From the NCBI GenBank assembly GCA_036937835.1, contig CM072878.1, positions 7,414,001 to 7,478,000 of the forward strand: DNA of 64,000 nucleotides, read 5' to 3'. The position numbers and the translations under genes are program-made. This DNA comes from Pampus argenteus (lineage: Eukaryota; Chordata; Actinopteri; Scombriformes; Stromateidae). The notes below the pieces were generated by a model, which saw nothing but the letters and a program-made list of their open reading frames with translations, was not told the origin of the DNA and searched no databases. The stretch's first letter is position 1. Each line of letters starts with the position of its first letter. Shown in pieces: positions 37,877 to 51,281 of this stretch.

Positions 37877-40800
37877 CTGTGCTGCTTCATTAGCGTGCAT
37901 TCCCCTCCCTCTTGTGGATCCAGGTTGTATAGATACAGGTAGCCATCAGCCGCTGCAACCAACAACCTGGGAATCTTCTGAATCCTAATATGAAACAATA
38001 AAGATTTAAATTCACAAACATCCTACAGGTGAAAAACATCTTTAAATAAAAGCACAACATTTACTTCTTTTAATACCGAAGTGCATCCACTTATTAAACA
38101 TTTATTTGTTTGGATCACAGTTGTCTTTGGTTGAAGTCATGTTCTAAAGCATTTTCTTATTAATGGTAACAATGGAAGTTATTCATATTTTACAGAAGCA
38201 GCAACAGAGGAACAGCTACAGTGAGTCAGCATTAGTTAACATAAACAGACACAGTATTGCGTCACCTTGGAAAATCATCACAGTAACCGAAGCAAAAAGG
38301 GGAAAAAAAAACCTACTGTGACAAATACGATCACATTGCTAAAATTAGAATGAATCAGATGCTAATTACAAGCACAATGTGGACTGAATAGAAGGCACAA
38401 CACAAATTTACATCTGACCCAGAGAACAGACTGGCATGCATGTATACCTCTTTCACTTTCAATTCCTTAAAATTCTTCCTGGTGTTTACTGGAATCTATA
38501 AATGATTTTATCTGGTCTCAAACACAAAGTAAAAAAATGAGACTCACACAGCTAAAGCGCAGATGTTCTTGTGTCCACAGAAGGGCAAACGTACGGTGGC
38601 GAAGGCTCGCCCCTGGGTGAACATTTCTGTCACCTGGGAAGGCAAGTAGGTGGTGGACGCCATCAGGACCTTGCCCAGGTACCCTCCCCATGTGGTGGGC
38701 TCCTCTGCCGGCCTACGTAAACACACACAAAATGTTGAAGCTTGTGGTAAATGGGGATCCCAGCCCAGCTGCCTCTTAAAATCTGATATCTTAGGACAGA
38801 GACAGAAAGGTACGTACACATACTTCTCCTTCGGCGTCTCTAATTTGAAGATGTGGACCGTCTCTGTATTGCTGGAGGCTGACAGGTAGAGGCCTTCCAT
38901 ACTGAACGCCAACGAACAGATGCTCACACACCTAAGAAAAAGAAATCATGTGCAGGGAAGCAGGTGAACTCAAATACACATACGAACATGCATAGGCACA
39001 GAATGACACTTCATTAATGGTGTAGTCTGGTCCATCAAGGTGAAAGACCTTTCATTTCTGAAAAATCTAAACTGTAGCGTAATAATCATCATAGCCTCTA
39101 CCTTTTGACTCCTCGCCGAAACTCAAAGAGCTTCTGTCCCTCAGGGATTGAGAAGACACGGATGACTGTGCCCTGGAAGGAAGTGAAAGACACAAGATAT
39201 ACAGGATGACAACAGTTGAAGGGGGAGTAACAAGGCAGATCTGTATTTACTCAGGCAGAAAACAAAATCACACATGAGTAAGTGGGCCAATGTACTGTAA
39301 CTAGCCCTACCTTCTCTGAGGCTGTGGCCAGCTTGGTTCCACTGGCATCAAAAGCCAGAGCTGCTAATGGGCTGTCGTGAGCTGGAATCATATTAGCTGC
39401 TCGCTAGAAAATACACGGAATAGTGAGGACAGAGTCACACAGTACAATTTACTTATTTTAGCTTTTGCTCTTTTCTACAATGACATACAATGAACAGTTA
39501 TATGTGATAGAAAACATTTTAAGAAATGAAATCAGAGCTAAGGAGAAAAAGTTGGAGAAAGATTCAACATTTATTAAATAAATATTGTGTAGGGCAGAAG
39601 GCATTACTGTGTTTGTGTTTACCTACCAGGTTTACTGTGTCAAACACCTGGACTTCTCCTATCGTGGCACTGCCGGGGTACGCCAGGTAGCAGTTATCAT
39701 TGCTGATGGAAAGAGCACACAGTCCTACATATGTGCACAAACACAAAATTAGCAATGAGGGATGTGAAAGGAAGAAAAAAATAAATAAACAATAAATGAA
39801 ACTGAAAATATGACTGAAATAATGAATCAAGTATTTAGTAAGACGGTATTAATATTGATAATAGTTCAGGTCAAAGTTTTCAGCCTTCAGGCCAACAGCA
39901 TTGAGTGAACAAGCTGGAAAACACCTCTGATAAAAAGCGAAAGCGAAACCAAAAAAATCCTGAAAAAATCCTGAGGAAAATCACATCCTATTTTCAGTAG
40001 GAGCACATGTGGTTTCCTTTAAACCTTTAATTATATACGTTCAACAATAACTTCATTTGACCTTTTTGTGCAGATTATATATATATAGAAGAAATGGTTT
40101 GCCATTCTTCAGACTCACCTGAAGGGTTGGGTGGAGTCTCTCTGATAATGTGGAGCACTTTCATGTCTCGGATGTTGTGAATGTACAGTGACTCCTCCAG
40201 GCATACTATCAGCCTCTGCAGAGGAACAATAAAACACCAACATCATCACTATCAACAATTTAGACATTTGCAAAACATAAATAGGTCTTTGGTTGTTTCA
40301 TGAATATGTGACTATGGAGCATCTTTCAAATGAAAATATGAGAGACAGAAGGTCACACAGGCGGACGTCCTACCTGTCTGTTGAGCTTGACAGCCAGTAT
40401 AGTGTTGGAATAGGAGTAGTTGCAGATCTCAGTTCCCTTCTTGAAGTGACAGACTTTGAGCTTTCTGGGGGCCTTCAGGCTGACGATGGCCACTAGGCTG
40501 CTGGAGAACAGACGCTCCACAATACACACATCCTCTGTGTCTGCTGCAGAGACACACAAACAAACAAGACACACACACATTTTACTCAGCTCAGCGGCAC
40601 CCTCCTATCTTTCATCAGATATAAGTTCATTTTAAACCGTTAAGGGTGTAAAATGATGCAAATGAAAACAAAGCTGTTTCACTGATAACCCAACTTGAGT
40701 CTCCTACTGCTACCGCTACCGCTGGCCACTAAAATCTAACAGGATTATTAACAAAGGCACAGGTTAGCTCACTATACGGGGATGTTGATGCATAAGGATG

Positions 40801-42052
40801 CTGCAGATATCATACTATACTGTATGGATATCCAATAATGAGGAGCTTGATGTTTAAGTAAGATGATATGATATGAATATGATTTAGGGAAAAGTGCTGA
40901 CTGGCTCACTTTATTAATATTTAACATAACAGCAATGCTCTAATGGTGGAGTGACTGCATCCTCTGTAGATAGCATACATCAAACACAAACAAATAATAT
41001 TACACAATACTTATCTGATGACTAAATGAAGATCATTTACACACACACACCCACCCACCCACACACACACACACAAGGCTAGAGGATATTAAAAAAATAC
41101 TTACTACATTCATATATCAGCTCCAATTTGTCCACAGAGGACAGGGAGAAAAACTTGTATCCTGATTTGGTGCCAACAGCTAAGGACCTTTATAAATGAT
41201 AAAAATAGACACAACAACACAGCATTGATCAATCATTGCAATAGCAAGGTTATTACACGCATACACGCTGACTATAGATAAACCAGAATATAAGTACACC
41301 ACACATACAACAGTGTACTGGAGGACCCGGCATGTTGATTTATTTCCAGTTGTTTCTGGATATAAGTTAGCAGTCAGTTTGTGATAGTGGTCACACGACT
41401 GCAGCTGTTTTGCAATAGGACCGGGCCTGTGTGGTCTAAGACAGTAACCAGCTAAATTAGGCCGTCCGTGTGTTACACTGATATATCTATATGTGTTGCT
41501 ACAGTCTGTATGTAAAAAGACGTCGACCCGCTTTAACCCATTCTCTCAGCATTATCAAACTGTAACAAACTGTAGCGCCAGACTTCAACACAATCTGCCA
41601 GATAACGGCAAAGTAAATATCACGGCTACCGTAACGTCTATCTGCAGCTAATATAATAATCACAACAAATGTCACCTCATAAGTACATGACACTAAACCT
41701 ACACGTGTATTGTAGCTACAGTTAGCCTCGGACCAGACAACATCATGGTAGCTAGAAAGCTACGCTAGTAACCAGTGGAATTAAACATATGTGGACATTT
41801 TAATTAGCTAGCTAAACTTAGCGTGTATTGGCAACCATTTTTAATCTAAAACACGACATCCAACTATTTCACATAGAGACCTGTCATCCTGTGAGGCGCC
41901 CGGACATGTCTAATTACAGCTAGCTTGACAGCCAAGGGCCATCGGATCCCCAAACACCGTCCCCCGGCCCTGCCTTACGTGTTGTCCTGGTTGAAGTTGG
42001 CGAAGAGGAGCTGGCTTCCGCCGGCGTCCCCGCTTTGACTGGCCAAGTTCAT
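37354..42052 (-). CDS. wipi2: WIPI2 PROPPIN (WD-repeat phosphoinositide-binding autophagy protein)
   Basis: Coding exons, 5' to 3': 42052-41979, 41187-41105, 40543-40374, 40215-40119, 39724-39627, 39403-39311, 39172-39102, 38931-38824, 38712-38548, 37984-37877, 37778-37690, 37475-37354. Together 1,278 bases, 425 residues plus TGA, in frame at every junction. The start [12 protein letters not shown] and interior segments such as [34 protein letters not shown] and [10 protein letters not shown] are nearly those of human WIPI2. The FRRG motif is at residues 223-226, the same place as human; its two Arg bind PI3P and PI(3,5)P2. The protein folds as a seven-bladed propeller and recruits ATG16L1 to the phagophore for LC3 lipidation. 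The C-terminal tail is shorter than in human isoforms (425 against about 436), lacking the segment before the final acidic stretch. Exon 9 uses the GTGAGT donor after GCTGT; the overlapping GT two bases upstream would break the frame. Confidence 0.96.
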
Positions 42053-42219
42053 GAGCTCGACACCATGGACTTATAAAGCTCCGGTAGAAACAGCAGCCGG
42101 GTTAAGAAAGGTACTGCGACAAGGTGGTAACGGGTTAAGCTTCACGGAACCATCGCGCTTTCTTCGCTCTGCTGTAGTGATTGTTGTTGTTTTTCACAGG
42201 GTCTGTTGCTTCACTGTTC

Positions 42220-42231
42220 TGCGCATGCGCC
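42220..42231. promoter_or_regulatory. NRF1 site in the wipi2 promoter
   Basis: TGCGCATGCGCC matches the NRF1 consensus (YGCGCAYGCGCR) in all but its last position and contains the palindrome GCGCATGCGC. It is about 170 bases upstream of the wipi2 start codon. NRF1 sites near the start are typical of vertebrate housekeeping promoters; use here is inferred. Confidence 0.6.
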
Positions 42232-43649
42232 GACGAGTACGCAACGTGCAGAGCCTTTAAAGAGCCAGGACACTTTTTTTTGTCCTGATGATAATAAACA
42301 AAACGTGATCCTATCTGATATAACCGCGAGTGGTATTTTTTATTTATCATACCTCGGCTCTACGGGAGACATAAAGCGGTTCTCATGGAAACGCTTCGCT
42401 GTACAGTAATTTCTCCTGGTATGATGTAGCAGCGCCATCAAACGACCACATGGGCAAATAACATCTAATCCAGAGGAGATATTTATCATATTATATATAT
42501 ATATTTCCAAATCTTAACTTTAAGATGAAAACACACACGCTGAAAAAATGTAAATGCAGAAGGAACCATTTAACATTGTGTTACTTTTGGTGCCTACATC
42601 ATGCATCTCTGAGTTATTAATTGTTTATGTCTTTAAAAGAATATCCATATTTTAAATGCACTAATATTATATCTTGTAGAAAAGCTACAAGAATATATTA
42701 CAGTTTAACATCTTACTGGGCAAATATCAAATCCATGTGTGCAAAGAGACTCAGACAAACTTTATGCACTTTATTAATGACTTTAAATTACATTTTTAGT
42801 CCATTTCACAAGTATCTTATGCCTGATATCTAATATGTTGTTTTTGTTTTGTTTGTCGTAGCCTACGTGTGATGCCTATAAAATGTTCTTCTTGTGTAAC
42901 AGACATTACTGAGTCACAATCCACTGACTAGATGATACTGATCAATACGTTTTAGCTTTTACTATCATCCTACAACTATCACTGGTGACCACAGAGGCCG
43001 CTGTTCATTAAAAGTGACAGTATTACTTAAATCATTCAAAATCTGAACCTCATTAAATTATTGTATGTTACTTGCATTAGAATATTTAGTGGTATGGATA
43101 AATTAACCAGTGTAGGTAGATAGATCTTTATATTTACAATTATTTCAGCGTTTGAGAACTCCCCCTACTTATTTATTACTTATTATACTTATTCAGTAGG
43201 ACAGATCAACAGTTTTATGAATGGCCTGGGTCTGAGTGTCAAAAACGTGTATGAAACAAGGTGTGAAGCATGGAATGAGAAGGCTTTCACTGGAGTGTAA
43301 TTTGGGGGGTGTGAGTCACCTTTTGTTTGGAGTGTATTAGTTTCACATTCTGGTCTAAGTCTGAGCATGTTGGTGTGTGATCATAACTGATTAAAATGAC
43401 TCACTGTCGGTTGGTTATCATCATAAACACTACCAGCACAGGGAACTTTGCAGAAAGGAAAGAAAAAGACCAAATCAGTCCATGATGAATTTTATTGTCC
43501 TTGACAAAAAACAATGCCCGTGTCACTTTGTTACTTCCTAACAAGAATGTATTAACATGTTGTTGTTGTTTTTTTATTAAATCTGAAAGTAGTGAAAATA
43601 TCGGCCTGACATATTATTGTTTGTTTCACATACAGTTGATGCAATGAAT

Positions 43650-43880
43650 GATTATTTTCAAGAGCAATTATTCTGCAGATTATTTTTCTTGATTAATCTA
43701 TCAATCACTTGGTCTGTAAAATGTCAGTGATAACGAGAGAGAGAAATTCTAATATAGGACTAAAAAAAAAACTAAAAAAACAGCAAGTATTTTAAGAAGC
43801 AGAAAGCAGCAACTTATTTTCATTTTGCAAATGAAATTAATTATGATTAATTAATGATCAACTGTAATATATTACAAGAC
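43650..43880. mobile_element. hAT-like non-autonomous element fragment
   Basis: TTCTTGATTAATCTATCAAT, TTGGTCTGTAAAATGTCAG and AAGCAGAAAGCAGCAA follow the order of the teleost hAT-like repeat also seen in smurf1 intron 1 and myh16. The ends are worn. Confidence 0.55.
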
Positions 43881-45220
43881 CTACCAAGGAGCACTTCAGA
43901 TACACAGAACATCTTGTGATAACCGTGTCAGCTGTGTCTTTTGACTGTTTTCAGAGAGCGAGCGGCTGCTTCTCCTCCAGACGTCTGTCAGCACAGGCAG
44001 AGATCCAACACACTGCGTACTGGCCTTTGGTTTACACAAGCTATAGCTTCAAAAACAGACACGATGGACAGAGAGACAGAGGTGAATGAAGCAAAGAGCA
44101 AGCCTGCGTACCCACTGTTAAAGATGATTGTGTGTGTGGGGGGGAGAAAGTTTATTTTAATGATAATGATGGTGCCAGCAAGACTATAAACACATGTACA
44201 TTAAACACATTACCCAAACTGACAGACATAAACCTTGTTCTGTCTTCCTGCTGGTCCCTCAGATGATATCTCGATTTTAATATGAAGCCAGTCTACATGC
44301 TTGAATTTTTTGTAATCACTGTTGGGTATATCTGCAGTGTATTGGGGAATAACCATTTATTTACTCATACAGATATGCTTGTCTGGCCACAGTCAGAGGT
44401 AAAAGTGTAACACGTTCTGTTTGACGAATGGAAACTTGTTTGGATGTCTGTCTGTTTGCATAATGTATCTGCTCTGTCTCACACACAGAGGCCGTACGGT
44501 GCCACAGAGGGCTTCTGCTGGCCACTGTTGTTTTTGGATAATATTTAATTTTCCATGTATTTGAGTGTGTAGTGTGTGTGTGTGTGTGTGTGTTTCTGCG
44601 TATGTGTGTGTGTTGTTTGAAGGGAGGCATGAGTGGATTTGACTGGCTTTTTTATTATAAGGAGAAAAATGAGATCCTCGTATATAATATAATTTAGCTG
44701 AATAATTAAAAATGAAAAATGATTTTTTCTTGCATCTAGTAGGCTACAACGTATTGTAAATAACAACATAGCCCTCCACAAAGTCTTCACAGCTTTTCTT
44801 TCCCCCTTTCAATCACATTCGATGCCTTTCCTTCACCTTTCACCTTCTTTCCCTGCATGATCCATGTCAGTCTCTACCGCCACTCAAATGTTTCACACGC
44901 GAGAACGTGTTGAAAGTGAAAACTGAGGCATGAGAAAGACTTGTTGTGCTGTAGGGAGGGAGGGGTGGTTGTTTGCTGCTGGTGTGTTATCATCAGCCAG
45001 GAGAGGGGGGGAGGAAGGGGAGGAGGAGGAGGAGAGGGGGAGGAGGGGTGGGGTTACAAGCCCAGTCCCGCGGAACATCCTGCAAACACATCTGAGACAG
45101 GGAACAAAAACTCTGTACAGTTTCCTCCTCTGCGCTGCGAGCGGTCCTACACAGCTCCCGTGTTCCTGGCCGGCATGGCTCGTTGTTTGACCTCCAAAGA
45201 AGTGGCAACACTTTAGTCGT

Positions 45221-45261
45221 GTTGTTGTTGTTGTTGTTGTTATTGTTGTTGTTGTTGTTGG
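45221..45261 (+). repeat. (GTT)n microsatellite in the mmd2 leader
   Basis: About 13 GTT units with one ATT interruption lie 165-205 bases upstream of the mmd2 start codon, probably within its 5' UTR. In one frame they read poly-Leu, but that frame has no ATG in front of the run. Confidence 0.85.
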
Positions 45262-45426
45262 CCGTAACCTGCCTGACTTATGTGTTTATGTTCGGACGCG
45301 CGGCTGTGGGACATCAGGAATGGGGAATCCATGAGAGGAGACGACGCTCGCTGGTGTGCTGTTCGTGGATAGAGAGCGAGCGAGCGCACCAACGCGCGCA
45401 CGTACAAACACGCGCAGACGCACGAG

Positions 45427-45616
45427 ATGGACTTGAAGAAGACCAAATTTGGAAGGTAAAGTGGATTATTTCCCCCCGGGAAAGTTTGAGTGTCCTCCTG
45501 ATATTTGGTAGCACACATTTGTCGTGTGTGTGTGTGTGTGACAGACCCTGTGCATCCATGCACACTGACGCGCTGGAGCAGGGATCGTCCCAGATGGATG
45601 TTATAGATTAGTTTGA

Positions 45617-45670
<54 letters not shown>

Positions 45671-47823
45671 GGGGCACACAGAGAGATCATTTGTATTTCA
45701 TGCACCAAAGTACTTCTCTATCAATCTTTCTGCTGTTTTACTCCTGTTCTTTCTCCAGGTTCCTTGTTGCCTGTAGTTCAGTGCTAATCAGCAAATACTG
45801 CAGCATTTCACTGGCATCACATAGAACACAGACAGCAGTTAACTGTGAATTACAGTAAACTTTGCTGGCACGCATCCATCAGTGACTGAAATACACGGGC
45901 GGGGAGGGGAGGGGAGGGGAGGGGTGCTGGTAAATGGGTAAAAGGGAGATGGCGATAATCGTGAGAAACAGAGTTTCAGTCCCAGAGGAGATAGACTTGA
46001 TCTTTGCTGTAAAAGAAATAGCCCTGGAGTTATAACCAGTGCACACACACACACACAATCACACACACACAGGCACATAGTGTACATTATCCTAACAAAG
46101 GTTCTGATCCTCTTAGATGCAACTGATCCTATTAATGTATGGAATGTGCAGTAATTGGATTTTATGACCAAAACTCTTGCCTTTAGAGAAAAAAACAACC
46201 CAAAAACACGAGTTACAAACACACACAGGTACATGTGTCGGACTCACACACACACATGCTGTATGCAGAAGAGAAAGAAGACAGAACCTGTATAGTAGAA
46301 AAAGAGAGAAAAGAGAGTTAGAATAGTGTGCTGATGATGACAACAATGTCCTCTCTGATCAGAGCCTGTGAATCCATCCCTACTCCTTCCTCTCAGTTCA
46401 TTACACACACAGTTCTGTCATAACCAATTAGTGGACATCAGAGTGCTTCATTCAAGTCCATTGATGGGCCTACAATACCACAACAGTGCTCAGAAACCAA
46501 ACGCAGTTCTCTTGTTATCCACTTGGCACGGCCAGTAGAGCTGCAGGGCGAAGAAGCAGCTACAGTGATCTAATGTTATCTCACTAAATGTTTTCTGTCT
46601 GTGGATTACACTGTTGGGAACACAGATCATGTGACACGGACTGGATGGTAAAGCATTTACTTTAATTATTGTTTTTTTTTTTTGTAGGAGTCATGTAGAT
46701 GTTGACACGTGATCAGCATTTTAAAAAAAGGTTAAACAAAGTTAAACTGAAAGGAAAGTGCCGTCATAGATGCATCATCATAGAATAATACACAGTTTGC
46801 CGGTTATGAAATCAGATCTACAGCACACTGTTTGAATCTATAAAAAAATACATTGCAAGTGAACTAGCTTTCCTGTCCCTTACATGGTATTTTTTATACT
46901 GCAGAGTCTCCTCCTTAGTGATTTTGCGTTATGCAAGTATTTTTTGCTGTTATATTAAAAGGAGAGTTTTGATATGCTTCACTCGCTCCCCAGTTACAAC
47001 ACACAGCTCTAGGACACGTGACGCCCGGTGTGTGTCTGTGTGAGCGTGTGATGATGAGTAGTCGGTGTAAATTTGTACTCAAATAATGCAGCTGACCCAC
47101 ACAGACACACCTGTGGCCCTGCGCATTCAAATTGTTGTGTGTGTGTGTGTATGTTTGTTTGTGTGTGTGTGTTCATCTTGATGCATAAAATGTGGTTTCG
47201 TAACATCTCCAGATGTGTTTTTCCCTGTGAACTAGGATTGAGAGATTTGCTGATGATTAAATAGCCTACACAACACCCCCACACACACACACACACATAC
47301 ACACACAGTCACACGAAGGCACACACACACATGCGTAGTAAAATTTTCACAGTATATGCCAAGATAAATAATGCAAATATAGTTAATGGTTAGTAGTCAG
47401 AAGCTTCCTGTTGTGGAATTACAGAAAGTGACACTGTTGACCATAGCAACGCAGACAGTTGCCCCAGTAACGATGAGGCACACTGAAATTCAGACAACGT
47501 GATGTGGATTAGAGACCTGTAAATCCTCCAAGAATGACAATCACACACAACTGGCCTTCATACATTCAGCACACAGTAACTTATTAACTAATTAAGCAGT
47601 GCCTTGTTTTGCCTCCAGATACACACTCATTACCTGAACACACACTCTCTTTCTCTCTCTTTCTGTCTCTCTCTCTCTCTCTCTCTCTCCCTCGCCTCTC
47701 TCTCAGGTTCATGAACTGCAGGGTGCCAGCCAGTAAGAGATACCAGCCTACTGAATACGAACATGCTGCAAACTGTGCAACACACGGGGTGAGCCAAACA
47801 AAAACATTCTGACCACACACACA

Positions 47824-47858
<35 letters not shown>

Positions 47859-49102
47859 TCAGATATTGTAAAGGCTAGTAAAGATGGAGAAAAACGGAGA
47901 GGTTTTTTTTTTGGCTGTGTGTTAGAGGCAGTGGGCTTTAATCTGTGATTCAGACTGTAGCTTTCTCTAATCTGCTGTAATCCCTGAACGCTTCTGCCTC
48001 CGAGAGAGCAAGAGAGTGACACTGATGGTAGAAAACAGAAAAAAAACATGCCCATAATGGCCGTAAAACCTGAAACAGGCTGGCGTTCTTTATGATCCAT
48101 GTCCATTCATTCATTCATTCATTCATTCATTCATTCATTCATTCATTCATTCATTCATTCATTTATTCATTCATTCACCATGCCATTTTGCAGGGTAGCA
48201 TATTTTCTAATTTAGCCACAAGGATATTCTGTACCTTTTGTGAGGCATTGAAGGTTTCAGACACAGGAATGTTAACAATGTCAGGAAACTATTGTAAGAA
48301 GACTGAAGGGCGAATACAGAATTAATTTCCCGCAAGACTGGTAAAGAAGGATGTAAAGGATTACAGTATTCATAATGCGAACATGATGGAACAAATAAGG
48401 TATGTGCAAGTGTACAGTTTTCCTGCAAATCCCTGGACTGAGCTTTTATAAAATCCCTGGCTAAATTCCTAGTATTCCCACATAAGTTATTGTTTCCTGA
48501 ACTATCTTGAAGTGTATGAGCACAAAACCTGATACAACTCAAAATACGACACCTAGAGCACATTATTATAAAGAGACAAAGTCAAAAATCTTATACATTA
48601 TGTTAAAAAATCATTTTAATTTTGTGTCTCTTCTGGTCCTCCGCAGCTCTGGATCCTCCCCAGTCTGTTGGGTGGGTCTGTCCTTTACTTCCGGTCTGTG
48701 GACCAATGGCATCGTGTCGCTGCCTGGCTCTATGGGAGCGGCCTCACCGGCCTGTTTGTCACCTCCACACTCTTCCACACCGCTGCCTGGAAAATCAGCC
48801 ACCTCCGGTGTGTGTGTGTATATCTGTACATGTGACATCATTGCACGTCTGTCCGTCCTGGGAGAGGGATCCCTCCTCTGTGGCTCTTCCTGAGGTTTCT
48901 TCCACCTTTTTCCCTGTTAAAAGGTTTTTTGGTGGACAAGTTTTTCCTCACTCGAATCGAGGGTCTAAGGACAGAGGGTGTCACTCCCTGTACAGATTGT
49001 AAAGCTCTTTGAGACAAATGTATTTTGTGATTTTGGGCTATATAAATAAAATTTGATTTGATTTGATTTGATAGTAGGAAATGCTGGTAGGGATTTGGCA
49101 GA

Positions 49103-49139
<37 letters not shown>

Positions 49140-51281
49140 TGCACCGGTAGGCTTATACAGCACACTCAGACATACAGTATGTTAATTATGTTGTTAATTA
49201 TGACAAAGCCAGAAACAACAGATGTGGCGTAGTAATTAAGATACTATCTCCAACATACACCCTCTAAAACACGTCACATACCGCTCTCACATAGAAGCCT
49301 CAATACTGAATGCTTTGCATTTCCACATTCAGACTTGTTTCCATATCAACATACAGGATTTTTACCTAAAAAAAATCCCAGTCATTTGGGTGCTATGTGT
49401 CCTTTCACACACAATAGTTCAAAAAGACACAACAACCCCTGCTTTCCACGTTGAAGGACACAATCTGGGGCAGTTTGTGTTTTCACAACAACAGATTTTG
49501 CTACTAAAATTGAGACCCTGCTATGCCCTGAAATAAATCTTAGTGACGTCATTTCTCGGTTGATAATATTTCTTACTGGCTGAACCATGTGTATTATGAA
49601 TGATGAAGAGACTCTATTTTTTTTCTGAACTAGATGCACTTTGTCACATAATTCAAATTTAGAAATGAATCTCTAATCTCTTCGCCTCTTCGTCTCTGCG
49701 TAGGAAGGTGGAGCAGCGTTTCCACATGTGTGACAGAATGGCCATCTACTTCTTCATCGCTGCCTCTTACTCTCCCTGGTGGGTCTGTCGTCACGTGATA
49801 GCAGCCCGCAAATTATGTGCAGGCTGCTTGATGATGTAGCTGGTGAATGTGCTGTACTGATGTTTGTGCGATGTGCTTCAACAGGTTGATGCTGAGGGAG
49901 CTGGGGCCCTGGGTGTGCCACATGCGCTGGCTGATCTGGGTCATGGCTTGTATAGGATCCATGTATGTCTTCTTTTTCCATGAGAGGTAACATAAGCTCT
50001 TATTGTCTCTCTCTCTTTCTCTCTCTATCTGACCCGTATCCTGGTTTGACACAATTTACCTGAAACCAAACTCCTGCTCTCGAGTGTTTATAGCAAACAT
50101 TAGACAGAAACAATTGCAGTAAAAATTGGAGGCATTATCTTTTCATGTCCCCGTTTTCTACCTGCAGGTACAAGCTTGTAGAGTTGTTGGGATATGTTGC
50201 CATGGGAGCCGTTCCTGCTTTGGTCATCCTGTCTATGGTAAGAACAAATCATAAAGGTTAAAGCATTGTCTCTCTCTCTACTTTTAAGAATAGACAAAAA
50301 TCTCCTGTAAGTGCTTCCTGTTATTGTGCTGGGATCAGACGCTGTCAGTATTTAAAGAACCAAAGCGGCGGTTTTGTTTGTTGTAGTCCTTTACCTACAT
50401 ATCATTAGTTTCTGTTCCTTTGAGTCAGAGAATTGAAACTTTCATTGATATATAAAAGGGTTCCTTTATTTTTTGTTAAATGATGACAGTGTGTGTTAGT
50501 CTGTCTCTTAATACATTACACTTTCCTACACTGTCTTTGACATTTAGCCCTAAGCCCATTATTTAATATTGGACATGTCAATTGTACACAAATTGTATTT
50601 ATTTATTTATTTGCCAGAGACAGTGCACATTAATGAACATTGCTGTTATTAAGCCAGTTAGCCAAAAGGCTACTTTTCATTTGTAGTCGGCACAGGTGTT
50701 AGAATAGTTTAAAAAATCTAAAAAGTCTCTTTTTTAAAATCAGCTGGTCACTGTAGTTTTTATAAATCGTTACTCAAACAGGAGCAAATAGGGGACTATT
50801 TCCAGCGGTGGATTAATACGCATTTGGTACTCCAAGTTGAGCTCTATGGCACAGAGGAATACGATCATTTAGGCTTTTGGGTACACAGACTACATGTTAG
50901 TAGGATGAATTCATTGTTGTTGTTTTTTTGCATTTATTTATTTTTTACTTTTCTATTTACTAAGTAACTCAATTTCTTTAAATGCTCTATCAAAAATGTT
51001 TACCTAATTTGTTTAAACTATACATTCCAACCACTCACATGTATAACGTACTGCAGCAGCTGAAAGTAAATATGTTACAGGTGGACCGTGCAGGTGTGTG
51101 TGAACTGGCTGTGGGAGGGGTCTTCTATGTGGTGGGTGTAGTCTTCTTCAAGAGCGACGGCCTGGTTCCGTTTGCCCACGCTATCTGGCACCTTTTTGTT
51201 GCAGTTGGAGCAAGCATTCACTATTATGCCATTTGGAGGTACCTGTACATACCCGGACCTCTGCTACAGACATCAAGATGA
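45427..51281 (+). CDS. mmd2: MMD2 (PAQR10), seven-transmembrane PAQR family protein
   Basis: Coding exons: 45427-45455, 47707-47788, 48647-48807, 49704-49778, 49885-49986, 50168-50237, 51081-51281. Together 720 bases, 239 residues plus TGA. The start MDLKKTKFGRFMN follows an in-frame TAG at 45370 and has a good Kozak context (GAGATGG); it parallels the human MMD2 N-terminus (LDFQKTKYARFMN). Conserved family blocks are EHAANCATHG, FHTAAWKISHLR, YFFIAASYSPWLMLRELGPW, FFFHERYKLVELL and PFAHAIWHLFVA; the His residues of such blocks are the metal-binding type of the PAQR/hemolysin III superfamily. Seven hydrophobic segments are evident. MMD2 rather than MMD because of YKLVELLGYVAMG and ALVILSM. 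MMD2 is reported at the Golgi, where it affects Ras signalling. The leader contains at least two short upstream ATG frames. Teleosts can have two mmd2 copies; which one this is cannot be told here. Confidence 0.94.
45898..45924 (+). other. (GGGGA)n run, potential G-quadruplex
   Basis: Five or more GGGG blocks separated by single A lie in mmd2 intron 1, about 450 bases after exon 1. Such spacing readily forms intramolecular G-quadruplexes in vitro. No function is shown by sequence. Confidence 0.6.
48104..48178 (+). repeat. (ATTC)n tetranucleotide microsatellite
   Basis: About 18 copies of ATTC with one TTTA-type interruption near the right end lie in mmd2 intron 2. Confidence 0.9.
48845..49072 (+). 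mobile_element. LINE 3' end (5'-truncated) with GATTT tail
   Basis: The segment runs from TGTCCGTCCTGGGAGAGGGA through GAGGTTTCTTCCACCTTTTT and TGTAAAGCTCTTTGAGACAA to GGGCTATATAAATAAA, then a (TTTGA)n tail. I recognise this as the 3' UTR found at the ends of abundant teleost LINEs, probably L2-type. No reverse transcriptase remains, so it is a dead, 5'-truncated insertion in mmd2 intron 3, orientation plus. Confidence 0.75.
50585..50985. repeat. Probable interspersed repeat in mmd2 intron 6
   Basis: Phrases such as GACAGTGCACATTAATGAAC and TTAGCCAAAAGGCTACTTTT recur in fish genomes as I recall. The boundaries are approximate and the family is not named. It fills most of the intron before the last mmd2 exon. 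Confidence 0.45.

Larger units (their letters stand above)
42053..45426. other. Divergent intergenic region, wipi2 and mmd2 promoters
   Basis: No coding exon is recognised between the two start codons. The left 200 bases are the wipi2 leader and promoter. The middle (42.3-44.8 kb) is AT-rich with one hAT-like repeat. The right 450 bases are GC-rich and should contain the mmd2 promoter and leader. Confidence 0.6.

Noticed and set aside
45183..45611. Open frame with a poly-Leu run upstream of and overlapping mmd2 exon 1
   Set aside because: The frame opens with TTG, not ATG. The Leu run comes from the GTT microsatellite, and after splicing to exon 2 the frame stops within nine codons.
48104..48178. 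Tandem repeats as a CRISPR-like array
   Set aside because: Units are four bases without spacers; this is a simple microsatellite in a vertebrate intron.
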